Assembly: GCF_015319355.1 (NCBI RefSeq)
Contig: NZ_JADILU010000009.1
Span: forward strand, 1-64,000
Length of the DNA: 64,000 nucleotides
Direction: 5' to 3'
Source: Psychroserpens luteus
GTDB taxonomy: Bacteria; Bacteroidota; Bacteroidia; Flavobacteriales; Flavobacteriaceae
Both the position numbers and the translations under genes were made by a program. The notes below the pieces were generated by a model. It made no database searches and was not told where the DNA came from. It was given only the letters and a program-made list of their open reading frames with translations. Below, piece after piece: positions 44,681 through 53,308 of the stretch. Positions within the stretch are counted from its first letter, which is position 1. Each line of letters opens with the position of its first letter.

Positions 44681-44909
44681 ACTAAAACTCATTTGGGACT
44701 TTAGAGGTCCTGACGCTCAAAAAATTGCTGAGCACCACGAAAAACATCTCAAAGAATTTATCGCCATTAAAAACACAAACCTCGATATCACTGGCTTTGA
44801 ACAAATCAATGATGCACATAGTATTGCATTTATGGTGGTTACAGATGACGAAATGAAACCTATTAGAGATGCTCTAAAACCACATCGTGGCACATTGTAT
44901 GAAGATTAA
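44673..44909 (+). CDS. Small conserved-looking protein, function unknown
   Basis: 78 residues starting MRKLKLIWDFRGPDAQKIAE, with alternating strands and helices (HHEKHLKEFI, then HSIAFMVVTDDEMKPIRDAL) suggesting a ferredoxin-like alpha/beta fold. It is not recognised as a named family. Its start overlaps the SRPBCC stop, so the two are probably made together and may form a complex. Confidence 0.7.
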   Translation: MRKLKLIWDFRGPDAQKIAEHHEKHLKEFIAIKNTNLDITGFEQINDAHSIAFMVVTDDEMKPIRDALKPHRGTLYED

Positions 44910-45012
44910 ATTTATAGTCTAATTTTAATTTAGGACTAAATCTTCTCTCATTTCCATATAAATTATTTACTTTTCACTACACTATAAATTTCACGATTTT
45001 CAATTTTATATT

Positions 45013-46869
45013 ATGAAAAAACAAATGCTTTTGTGTGCGCTAATTATTCTTGCTTTTAATTGTGCCGAAGAAAAAAAAGAAACATCTATGACTCCTAAAT
45101 ACGTTGAAGAATTGCACTCTAATGCAAAGCCAAATGAGGCTGTAATTAAACATTTAGACTTAGATATTGTTGTTGATTTTGAAAACGCTATTATAGATGG
45201 TACTGCAACGTATAAGATTGAAAATAATAATGCTTCGGAAATCGTCCTAGACACAAAATTTCTAAATATTATTAGCACAGAAGCCGACGGAAAACCAGCA
45301 GCATTCAAATTAGGAACATTTGATAAACAATTAGGACAAGCTTTGCGTATTCCAATTTCCGAAGAAACAAAACAAATAGCAATACACTATAAAACGACTA
45401 ATAAAACTGAAGCCTTGCAATGGTTGAGTCCTCAGCAAACAGCAGATAAAACACATCCGTTTTTATTTACACAAGGTCAGGCAATTTTAACGAGAACTTG
45501 GATTCCTATTCAAGATAGTCCGCAAATTCGTATTACATACAATGCAAAAGTCGTTGTCCCAAAAGAATTGATGGCAGTTATGAGTGCCGAAAACCCAAAA
45601 GAAAAAACTGCAGATGGTGTTTATAATTTTAAAATGAAACAACCTATTTCGCCTTATCTTATTGCGTTGGCAGTTGGAGATTTAGAGTACAAACCTGTGA
45701 GTAATCGTACTGGTGTTTATGCCGAAAAATCTATGGTTGATAAAGCTCAAGCAGAATTTAGTGACATGGAAAAAATGGTCGTAGCTGCCGAAAACTTATA
45801 TGGTGCCTACGATTGGGATCAATTTGATGTCATTGTTTTACCACCTAGTTTTCCGTTTGGTGGTATGGAAAATCCGCGTTTAACCTTTGCAACTCCAACT
45901 GTGATTGCAGGAGATAAAAGTCTAACGTCTTTAATTGCTCACGAATTGGCGCACTCATGGTCTGGAAATTTAGTAACTAATGCTACTTGGGATGATTTTT
46001 GGCTTAACGAAGGGTTTACGGTTTATTTTGAAATTAGAATTATGGAGGCTCTCTACGGAAAAGATAGAGCAAACATGATTGCGTTAATTGGCAGACAAGA
46101 TTTGGAAGAAGAAGTTGAAGGTTTTAAAGATGAACCAGATATGACGAAACTCAAATTAGATTTGAGCGACAAAAATCCTGACGATGGAATGAATAGTATT
46201 GCTTACGATAAAGGCTATTTATTTTTAAGAACTTTGGAAGATACCGTAGGTCGTGAGAAATTTGATGCATTTCTAAAAAACTATTTTAAAACCAATGCCT
46301 TTTCTACAGTAACAACTGAAGGTTTCGTTGAGTATCTAAATAGTAATTTATTAGAACCTAACACTATTACTTTTAATGTTGATGAATGGATTTACCAACC
46401 AGGAATTCCAGACAATCAATCTATAATCGTTTCTAATAAATTTGAGAATGCTGAGAAAACCTTGCAATCATTTTTAGACACCAAATCTGTTGACGTGTCT
46501 AAAACTAAAGACTGGACCACACAAGAATGGGTGCATTTTATAAGAAACTTCCCAGAAACTATTACAACCGATGATTTAACGCGATTAGATAACGCTTTTA
46601 ATTTCACAAACTCGACAAATTCTCATATTGCAATGGTTTGGTATGAACAAGCTATTAATCATGATTATCATGGTAATAGTGTTGATCAAAAAATAGAAGA
46701 CTTTTTAATAAGAGTTGGGAGACGTTGGTATGTTTCTACATTATTTAAGGCCTTTAAAAAAGCAGATAAGGTTGATGAAGCTTTAGCTATTTACAAAAAA
46801 TCTAGACCTAATTATCATAGTGTTACTGCTTATACAATTGATGAGTTATTGGGTTATGATGGGAAGTAA
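45013..46869 (+). CDS. M1-family aminopeptidase lipoprotein (leukotriene A4 hydrolase type)
   Basis: A 618-residue zinc peptidase exported as a lipoprotein (ALIILAFNCAEEKKE). The exopeptidase motif is FPFGGMENPRLTF (about 280). The zinc site is HELAHSW (H310, E311, H314) with the third ligand in FWLNEGFTVYFE about 19 residues on. The C-terminal helical domain resembles that of LTA4 hydrolase. It should release N-terminal residues from peptides in the periplasm. It is monocistronic and contains two TTCCGAAG-type motifs in the first 350 bp. Confidence 0.93.
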   Translation: MKKQMLLCALIILAFNCAEEKKETSMTPKYVEELHSNAKPNEAVIKHLDLDIVVDFENAIIDGTATYKIENNNASEIVLDTKFLNIISTEADGKPAAFKLGTFDKQLGQALRIPISEETKQIAIHYKTTNKTEALQWLSPQQTADKTHPFLFTQGQAILTRTWIPIQDSPQIRITYNAKVVVPKELMAVMSAENPKEKTADGVYNFKMKQPISPYLIALAVGDLEYKPVSNRTGVYAEKSMVDKAQAEFSDMEKMVVAAENLYGAYDWDQFDVIVLPPSFPFGGMENPRLTFATPTVIAGDKSLTSLIAHELAHSWSGNLVTNATWDDFWLNEGFTVYFEIRIMEALYGKDRANMIALIGRQDLEEEVEGFKDEPDMTKLKLDLSDKNPDDGMNSIAYDKGYLFLRTLEDTVGREKFDAFLKNYFKTNAFSTVTTEGFVEYLNSNLLEPNTITFNVDEWIYQPGIPDNQSIIVSNKFENAEKTLQSFLDTKSVDVSKTKDWTTQEWVHFIRNFPETITTDDLTRLDNAFNFTNSTNSHIAMVWYEQAINHDYHGNSVDQKIEDFLIRVGRRWYVSTLFKAFKKADKVDEALAIYKKSRPNYHSVTAYTIDELLGYDGK

Positions 46870-47292
46870 CTTTAAGCTCAGAGATTACCTAACACACTCA
46901 CTGCTTTAGACATTAATCACGTTGAAACTTGAGTGTATATTTGAGTTGTTATTGACTACTTACGAAAATTTTTACAGATTTTGTATGCTGTTTTTATTTG
47001 CTAAATTAGTTACTTTGACTACTTACTTTATTGGGAGATTATTCTCCTGGTATTCCAAATGGTTCTTGACAACTATATAGAAAGAAAGAACTCGTACGCG
47101 TAGTGAATCTATAATTCTAAAACACTTTAGAGCTCTCCTCTTTTCCTATTTAAAGATATGTAATACAAACTAAAGAAACACGTTGTTCGTCATTTCGGAA
47201 AACCCAGCTTCAGAGAGAGAGATTATTTAAAAATATAATGAATTCAATTTATTTAAATAAATACTAATTTGACATTAATTAGATATAAATAT
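46870..47292. other. 423-bp gap with promoter-like repeats but no gene
   Basis: No reading frame of interest. TTGACTACTTAC occurs twice (46952-46963 and 47015-47026). TTTTTATTTGCTAAATTA (46991-47008) matches, with one difference, the sequence upstream of the mscS-like gene (49718-49735). It looks like an orphan promoter region left after gene loss, by inference. Confidence 0.4.
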
Positions 47293-48075
47293 TTATTTGA
47301 TATTTAAATTTTTTATATGGATATAACCCAAAATACTAGTTACTAAAAAACATATTACGCTAAAAACTGTAACAGACGAAACACCTAAAATTAAAGGCAT
47401 TTTATCACCTAAAGAAACAGATAACACACTAAAAGAGTAAGGAAAATAAATAGATTGTGGAGCTTGAGAAACAATTATCCCAATAATTGCTAAAAACATC
47501 CCAATTCCTAAAGGGACAATAAAGTTTTTATATCTAAAACTTAGCCAAAATTGAATTCCTATAATTCCTAAAGAAGCCACAAAAGAAATTATTAGCATTT
47601 TAATATATTTTAAATGTTCTGGCTGAAAATTCAAAAAAGCCAAATCTGGATGTATTAATCCTAATAAAAATCCTGATAATAAAATGGCTAAATAATAATA
47701 GATATAAGTCGTAATTATAGCGAAAATCACTATGCTTAATTTTCCAAAATAGATGCTCCATTTCGGGATTGGCAAAGCAAACAAATGCTTTAGCCCTAAT
47801 GATTTATGTTCTATCTGCATAATTAAACTTGTAATTAACACAATAAACATTGGTATAAAAAAAGGAATGGAATTTTCAATTTGGATAGTCATGAATTTTT
47901 CCCAAGGATTAACTCCAACTTCTGGTGTATTTGTTTTATGTTTTAAAAAATATGCTATAAAAAATAATATAGGAAAAAGTAGTGCGCTAATAATAGTAAG
48001 CCAAAAAGCAAATGTTCTTTTTAACTTAATAAATTCATTTTTTATACTTGATATATAGAATGATAATGCTGTCAT
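47293..48075 (-). CDS. ABC transporter permease (BcrB/lantibiotic-immunity type)
   Basis: A 260-residue membrane protein with six helices, starting FYISSIKNEFIKLKRTFAFWL, typical of ABC-2 permeases of the bacitracin/lantibiotic immunity and drug-efflux group. It is encoded 5 bp after its ATPase and forms an exporter with it. The substrate is unknown. The FCFKKY... segment in the first loop is unremarkable. Confidence 0.85.
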   Translation of the reverse strand: MTALSFYISSIKNEFIKLKRTFAFWLTIISALLFPILFFIAYFLKHKTNTPEVGVNPWEKFMTIQIENSIPFFIPMFIVLITSLIMQIEHKSLGLKHLFALPIPKWSIYFGKLSIVIFAIITTYIYYYLAILLSGFLLGLIHPDLAFLNFQPEHLKYIKMLIISFVASLGIIGIQFWLSFRYKNFIVPLGIGMFLAIIGIIVSQAPQSIYFPYSFSVLSVSLGDKMPLILGVSSVTVFSVICFLVTSILGYIHIKNLNIK

Positions 48076-48080
48076 GATTT

Positions 48081-48998
48081 TTAGTTTTCAGTTAGTGATA
48101 AGAAAAGCTCTTCTAAATTATTTTTAATAGATACTTGATAAATATTAATTTTTTCAGCTCTTAAAACATCTATAATTCCTGTAATTTCTTCTTTATTTTT
48201 CACTTCAATTTGTAAAAAATCATCAAGCAAAGAGATATTTTCCATTTTTAAATTCCTTAGAATTGACAAAGCTTCAATTGGCTTATCTACTTCTATATCT
48301 AATTTTATATTTGAGCCTTTAGAGGCTTTTAAACTCGCTACAGTATCTTGATAGATCATCTTACCATTTCTAATAATACCAACGTGTGTGCACGTTCTTT
48401 CAATTTCACTTAACAAATGACTAGAAATAAATATGGTAGTCCCATACGTTTCATTTAAATCTTTAATAAGTGTTCTCATTTCAATAATCCCCTTTGGGTC
48501 TAAACCGTTTGTTGGCTCATCTAAAATGATTAGTTCAGGATTACTTAATAATGAAATTGCAAGCCCTAAGCGTTGCTTCATTCCGAGAGAGTATTCTTTT
48601 ATTCTTTTATTTTTTGCATCCGTTAATTTTACAACTTCTAATACTTCATTTATTCTGTTAGATGCTATATTTTGACGATAGTTAGCTGCAATTCTTAAAT
48701 TATCAACCGCATTTAAATGATCATATAAAGAAGGATTCTCGATTAAGGCTCCTACCCTATTTAAAATTTTAAGCCTAGTTTTATTATTAAATGTTTCTCC
48801 AAATAGAACAACTGATCCTGAATTTTTCTTTAGAAGTCCTAGCAACAACCGAATTGTAGTGCTTTTCCCAGAACCATTTGGCCCTAGAAATCCATAGATA
48901 CTTCCTTTAGGAATTTTTAGTTCCAAATTCTCAATATCCTGTTTTGTTTTATTATAAGAAAAATTGAGGTTTTGTGTGTTTACAATAAGTTGTTCCAT
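48081..48998 (-). CDS. ABC transporter ATP-binding protein (BcrA type)
   Basis: A 305-residue ATPase. Walker A is FLGPNGSGKSTTIRLLLGLL, the signature is EYSLGMKQRLGLAISLL and Walker B is PELIILDEPTNGLDPKG. The SLGMKQRL variant of LSGGQ is characteristic of the BcrA/lantibiotic-immunity exporters. The C-terminal 80 residues form the accessory domain seen in these proteins. It is the first gene of a two-gene exporter unit; no sensor kinase or BceS-like partner is nearby. Confidence 0.9.
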   Translation of the reverse strand: MEQLIVNTQNLNFSYNKTKQDIENLELKIPKGSIYGFLGPNGSGKSTTIRLLLGLLKKNSGSVVLFGETFNNKTRLKILNRVGALIENPSLYDHLNAVDNLRIAANYRQNIASNRINEVLEVVKLTDAKNKRIKEYSLGMKQRLGLAISLLSNPELIILDEPTNGLDPKGIIEMRTLIKDLNETYGTTIFISSHLLSEIERTCTHVGIIRNGKMIYQDTVASLKASKGSNIKLDIEVDKPIEALSILRNLKMENISLLDDFLQIEVKNKEEITGIIDVLRAEKINIYQVSIKNNLEELFLSLTEN

Positions 48999-49112
48999 AC
49001 TAGTCTGATTGATTTACTTACTAACTAAACGAATCAATTGACGAATTGTAACAATCTGTTATACAGATTCATGATAATTTAATATATTTCAATTGAATTA
49101 AAATGTTGCAAA

Positions 49113-49234
49113 ACAACGTATATAAAAATAGTGCAAGTCCTAGCGAACACAATGGTTTAGGCATTTTTTGGAAAGTCGCCAAATTTTATCGCTTCTTTTC
49201 AGCGGTACGTTTCATATAAAAGACTGTTATGTGT
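49113..49234. repeat. Cassette-junction-like intergenic element
   Basis: The stretch from ACAACGTATA (49113) through GTCGCCAAATTTTATCGC and CAGCGGTACGTTTCAT to GACTGTTATGTGT (49234) has the look of the ACAACG...GTTATGTGT elements that I recall separating small accessory genes in many Bacteroidota genomes. Only one copy is in the window, and the fold is not strongly palindromic by eye. Assignment is tentative. Confidence 0.3.
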
Positions 49235-49256
49235 AAACTGAAAAAAATTGAATAGA

Positions 49257-49679
49257 ATGAAAATTTATAAAGCAAATAGAAAAGGGTTTATCAATTATTT
49301 ATTAATTGGTTCTGTGATATTACCGATAGTGGTTTTCTTTCTTGATAAGAATACGTTTACGGAAAAACCTTTTATTCTTTTACCATTATTGAGTCCTTTG
49401 ATTTTAATATTTTGGATTTATTATGATACGTTTTATAAAATTGAAAAGAACGAACTGATTTATCGTTCTGGATTTTTAAGAGGAAAAATTGAAATTCTAA
49501 CCATAAAAGAAATATTGAAAGGAAAAACTATGTGGAGCGGAATTAAACCAGCATTGGCGAGAAATGGTCTTGTTATCAAGTTCAATAAATATGATGAAAT
49601 TTATATTGCGCCTGAAAATAATAATGAACTGATTTCGGATTTACTAAAATTAAAATCTAAAATAAAAATAACGGAATAA
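49257..49679 (+). CDS. Membrane-anchored bacterial PH-domain protein
   Basis: 140 residues from ATG 49257 (a TTG at 49248 gives 3 more residues and is less likely). Two membrane helices (FINYLLIGSVILPIVVFFLD and ILLPLLSPLILIFWIYY) are followed by a small bacterial PH-like domain (FYKIEKNELIYRSGFLRGKI, IKEILKGKTMWSG, KYDEIYIAPENN). The function is unknown. It starts right after a cassette-like element, so it may be a recently gained accessory gene. Confidence 0.8.
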   Translation: MKIYKANRKGFINYLLIGSVILPIVVFFLDKNTFTEKPFILLPLLSPLILIFWIYYDTFYKIEKNELIYRSGFLRGKIEILTIKEILKGKTMWSGIKPALARNGLVIKFNKYDEIYIAPENNNELISDLLKLKSKIKITE

Positions 49680-49765
49680 AAACCATTTACATAAATTCTT
49701 ATAGATTTTATTTTCGGTTTTTATTTACTAAATTATGTACTTAAACACACCACTAATCATACTAC

Positions 49766-50608
49766 ATGGAATTGTTAAATAAATTTTTAGAATTTGAGCT
49801 TTTTAGTATCTCAACATATAGTTTGAAGGTTGGTACTTTGGTGTTGGTATTATTACTTATTGTTTTAACTAAAGCTATTTTATGGATCATTAAAAAAACT
49901 ATTTTTCGTAGAAGAAATAAAGATCAATTCAACGAAGGAAATACATATTCTTTATATCAAATTATAAAATACGTCGTTTGGGTCATTACTTTTGGAATCA
50001 TTCTAGAAGCATTTGGAGTTAAGCTCTCCCTTTTATTAGCTGGTTCTGCAGCTTTACTCGTAGGTATCGGTTTGGGCTTACAACAAACATTTAACGATAT
50101 TATATCTGGAATCATTTTACTTTCTGAAAGAACAATTAGAGTTGGTGATATTTTGGAAATAGATGGCGGAATTTTAAAAATACAACAAATTGGATTACGA
50201 ACATCAAAAGGATTAAATACAGATGATATTTCAATAATAATTCCTAATTCTTTAATTACGACAAACAAAGTTATTAATTGGAGTCTTCAGAAAAAACAAA
50301 ATCGATTTAGAATTGAAATTGGAGTTGCTTATGGTAGTGATGTAGAATTCATTATTAAGATTCTTGAAGAAAGTGCCAAAGAACATCCAGAAGTTAATGA
50401 TGAAAAACTAATAGAAGCTAGACTTGTAAATTTTGGAGATTCATCATTAAACTTCCAAGTTCTCTTTTATAGTAGTACTATTTTTGGTTCAGATAGAATG
50501 AAAAGTGATATACGCAGAATAATAAACCATAAATTTATTGAAAATAATATCACGATTCCTTTTCCTCAAATGGATGTGCATATAAAATCTGAAATGAAAC
50601 AAGATTGA
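49766..50608 (+). CDS. Small-conductance mechanosensitive channel (MscS family)
   Basis: A pressure-relief channel of the inner membrane, 280 residues. About three helices are followed by the pore helix and hinge (LLLAGSAALLVGIGLGLQQTF with the Gly/Ala pattern), then the beta-domain start FNDIISGIILLSERTIRVGD and IQQIGLRTSKGLNTDDISI. The C-terminal alpha/beta domain is present. The upstream 18-mer TTTTTATTTACTAAATTA (49718-49735) is probably part of its promoter. Confidence 0.93.
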   Translation: MELLNKFLEFELFSISTYSLKVGTLVLVLLLIVLTKAILWIIKKTIFRRRNKDQFNEGNTYSLYQIIKYVVWVITFGIILEAFGVKLSLLLAGSAALLVGIGLGLQQTFNDIISGIILLSERTIRVGDILEIDGGILKIQQIGLRTSKGLNTDDISIIIPNSLITTNKVINWSLQKKQNRFRIEIGVAYGSDVEFIIKILEESAKEHPEVNDEKLIEARLVNFGDSSLNFQVLFYSSTIFGSDRMKSDIRRIINHKFIENNITIPFPQMDVHIKSEMKQD

Positions 50609-50687
50609 TTAATTTTCTATTCATTATCTTAGTTCAAACCAGAGTAATTAATCGTAAACATGAAAGTGTACAATTAACTTGAAAATT

Positions 50688-51374
50688 ATGAAAAGACTAA
50701 TTTTACTAATATTTTCAATTACACTTCTTTCTCCTAGTGATTATAACTCAAGTTTAGAAAAAACAAAATACTTTGAAGGGCAAGTAATCTATAATATTGA
50801 ATATACGCCCTATAATAAGAACTTCTCTCCAGATAGAATTAAAGAAATGGTTGGTTCAAAAATGATCCTTACATTCAAAAAAGGTAATTATAAAAAGGAA
50901 TATTTTTCTCCAAATGGCGAATTACTTCAGGAAAGAATATTGAATTTAAAAGATCATAAATCCTATATGAGTACTAAAGACTCAGATACTATCTTCTGGA
51001 TAGATATTACAAAGAACACGTCAAAAACTACTTTCGAGGTATTAAAAGATAGCACAATTCTCAATCATCCTTGTACAATCATAAAAACTAAATCTGCTGT
51101 TTCTTTAAAAAACCATAACGAAGAGCCTTTTGAAATAGAAGGAATCTTTAAATATGCCAAAGATTTGCCTGTAAATCCAGATTGGTATGTAAATTACAAA
51201 GAAGGTAATTTTAATGAGATCATAAAATCTGGTAAAGGAATAGCAATTGAAACTATTAATAAAGGCGTCTATTGGAAACAACAAATTAAGGCAGTATCAA
51301 TTATAGAAAGAAAAGTAAAAAAATCTGAAGTAAAAATTCAAATCAATAATAAAACGCCTTTGCAAGAATTGTAA
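50688..51374 (+). CDS. Secreted protein of unknown function (GLPGLI-like)
   Basis: A 228-residue exported protein starting MKRLILLIFSITLLSPSDYN (ATG 50688 chosen over TTG 50679). It is beta-rich and resembles the GLPGLI/DUF4412-type families: YFEGQVIYNIEYTPYNKNF, MILTFKKGNYKKEYFSPNG and the small C-containing HPCTIIKTKSAV segment in the middle. No catalytic motif is visible. It has a short leader after mscS on the same strand but probably its own transcript. Confidence 0.7.
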   Translation: MKRLILLIFSITLLSPSDYNSSLEKTKYFEGQVIYNIEYTPYNKNFSPDRIKEMVGSKMILTFKKGNYKKEYFSPNGELLQERILNLKDHKSYMSTKDSDTIFWIDITKNTSKTTFEVLKDSTILNHPCTIIKTKSAVSLKNHNEEPFEIEGIFKYAKDLPVNPDWYVNYKEGNFNEIIKSGKGIAIETINKGVYWKQQIKAVSIIERKVKKSEVKIQINNKTPLQEL

Positions 51375-51480
51375 AAAGCATCTTGCTAATAATCAAAACA
51401 CACCTTTCAATAAAAACTAAATGACGACCATAGATTAGATTGGATCCATTGGTATATTTTAAATTCTCCTTTCTTATGTA

Positions 51481-51624
51481 TTAAATACCTTCGGAAATGT
51501 AAAAATCTTTTGAATTATTAAATCTATCTGGAGCAACAATAGCCTGTTTAGTTTTTGTTTTATTAAACTTACCTGTCATTTTACTGGAAAGAGTTTGAAC
51601 AATCGTCTCTTTTATATCTCTCAT
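51481..51624 (-). pseudogene. Possible remnant or tiny protein in a 368-bp gap
   Basis: In the gap 51375-51742 a minus-strand frame encodes 47 residues: MRDIKETIVQTLSSKMTGKF at the start and APDRFNNSKDFYISEGI at the end. The composition is protein-like and the frame runs a few codons further upstream without a stop, but no family is recognised and no promoter is seen. It may be the end of a decayed gene. It contains one TTCCGAAG. Confidence 0.3.
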
Positions 51625-51696
51625 CCATTGTATTAAAACTAAAAATCAAGACACCTTAGAATGATTATCTCATAAACAAACTATTATAAAACAGAA

Positions 51697-51721
51697 AAAG
51701 CACAACATAACGTTGTGCTTT
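51697..51721 (-). terminator. Terminator after guaB
   Basis: AAAGCACAAC (51697-51706), loop ATAAC, GTTGTGCTTT (51712-51721): a 10-bp perfect stem, followed on the minus strand by TTCTGTTTT. It ends the guaB transcript 21 bp after the stop. Confidence 0.8.
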
Positions 51722-51742
51722 CTATTATATGTAATATTAATT

Positions 51743-53215
51743 CTATCTCGAATAATTAGGAGATTCATTAGTAATTGTCACATCATGAGGATGACTTTCA
51801 TTAATACCAGACGCAGTAATTTTCACAAAACGTCCTGTTTCTTTTAAAGTCTCAATATCTTTTGCACCACAATAACCCATTCCTGCTCTCAATCCGCCAA
51901 TAAACTGATGAATACTTTCTACCAATTCACCTTTATACGGTACACGACCAACAATACCTTCTGGTACTAATTTTTTAATATCATCTTCTACATCTTGGAA
52001 ATAACGATCCTTACTTCCCTGTTTCATAGCTTCTACAGATCCCATTCCACGATACGATTTAAACTTTCGTCCTTCATAAATAATGGTATCTCCAGGACTT
52101 TCTTTTGTTCCTGCTAATAACGACCCTAACATCACGCAATCTGCTCCTGCTGCTATTGCTTTTGGAATATCACCTGTATAACGAATTCCGCCATCTGCAA
52201 TCACTGGTACTCCAGATCCTTTTATAGCTGCTGCGACTTCTAATACTGCTGAGAACTGCGGAAATCCAACTCCTGCAACAACTCTAGTCGTACAAATAGA
52301 TCCTGGACCAATCCCAACTTTTACAGCATCTGCTCCTGCGTCAACAAGATATTTTGCTGCTTCTGCTGTTGCTATGTTTCCTACGATAACATCTAACTTG
52401 GGGAATTTCTTCTTTATATCTTTTAATACTAAAACCACACCTTTAGTATGACCATGTGCTGTATCAATAATAACTGCATCTACTCCTGCATTTACTAATG
52501 CAGTTGCGCGTTCAACAGCATCTCCTGTAACTCCAATAGCAGCTGCAACGCGAAGCCTTCCGTAGGTATCCTTATTTGCATTTGGTTTTTGGGTTACTTT
52601 AGTAATATCTCTAAATGTAATGAGTCCTTTTAGTTTAAAATGATCATCAACAATCAATAATTTTTCAATCTTATTTTGCTGTAATATCTTCTCGGCATCT
52701 TTCAAAGAAGTGCCTTCTTTTGCAGTTACTAAATTTTCCGAAGTCATTACTTCAACAATAGGTCTGTCATTTTCATGCTCAAAACGCAAATCACGATTTG
52801 TCACAATTCCTTTAAGTAAACCATTATCATCCACAATTGGAATTCCTCCAATACTGTGTTCTGCCATATTTTGCTTAGCATCACTCACTTTTGCTGTTAA
52901 TGGCAATGTTACTGGATCGATAATCATACCGCTTTCTGCACGTTTTACTCTACGTACTTTTTCGGCTTGTTGCTCTATCGTCATATTTTTATGAAGTACA
53001 CCAATACCACCTTCTTGAGCCATAGCTATTGCCATTTTGCTCTCTGTAACCGTATCCATAGCTGCAGAAACCACAGGAATGTTTATCGTAATGTTACGCG
53101 TGAATTTGGTTTGAATATTAACTTCTCTTGGTAAGACTTCAGAAAAAGCTGGAACTAATAGTACGTCGTCGTAAGTAAGACCTTCTCCAACAATTTTGTT
53201 TTCGTGTGCTGTCAT
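51743..53215 (-). CDS. guaB: IMP dehydrogenase
   Basis: Oxidises IMP to XMP, the committed step to GTP. The 490-residue protein starts at ATG 53215. The longer frame to 53242 begins at a TTG that lies within the -7 element. Family motifs present: [18 protein letters not shown], the twin CBS domains (about 95-210; [34 protein letters not shown]), the catalytic Cys loop [16 protein letters not shown] and the flap region [14 protein letters not shown]. It is a single gene with its own promoter and terminator. Confidence 0.96.
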   Translation of the reverse strand: MTAHENKIVGEGLTYDDVLLVPAFSEVLPREVNIQTKFTRNITINIPVVSAAMDTVTESKMAIAMAQEGGIGVLHKNMTIEQQAEKVRRVKRAESGMIIDPVTLPLTAKVSDAKQNMAEHSIGGIPIVDDNGLLKGIVTNRDLRFEHENDRPIVEVMTSENLVTAKEGTSLKDAEKILQQNKIEKLLIVDDHFKLKGLITFRDITKVTQKPNANKDTYGRLRVAAAIGVTGDAVERATALVNAGVDAVIIDTAHGHTKGVVLVLKDIKKKFPKLDVIVGNIATAEAAKYLVDAGADAVKVGIGPGSICTTRVVAGVGFPQFSAVLEVAAAIKGSGVPVIADGGIRYTGDIPKAIAAGADCVMLGSLLAGTKESPGDTIIYEGRKFKSYRGMGSVEAMKQGSKDRYFQDVEDDIKKLVPEGIVGRVPYKGELVESIHQFIGGLRAGMGYCGAKDIETLKETGRFVKITASGINESHPHDVTITNESPNYSR

Positions 53216-53239
53216 GATGCAATTAGAATTAATTGCATG

Positions 53240-53247
53240 CAAAGATA
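53240..53247 (-). promoter_or_regulatory. guaB -7 element
   Basis: TATCTTTG on the minus strand (53247-53240), about 25 nt upstream of the guaB ATG. Its final TTG is the alternative start codon of the longer frame, which is therefore not used. Confidence 0.6.
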
Positions 53248-53308
53248 CAATATAAATAAGAAATTGTATTAAGTCTAGGTTAAATCTTAAACTAAAACTA
53301 TAGAAACA

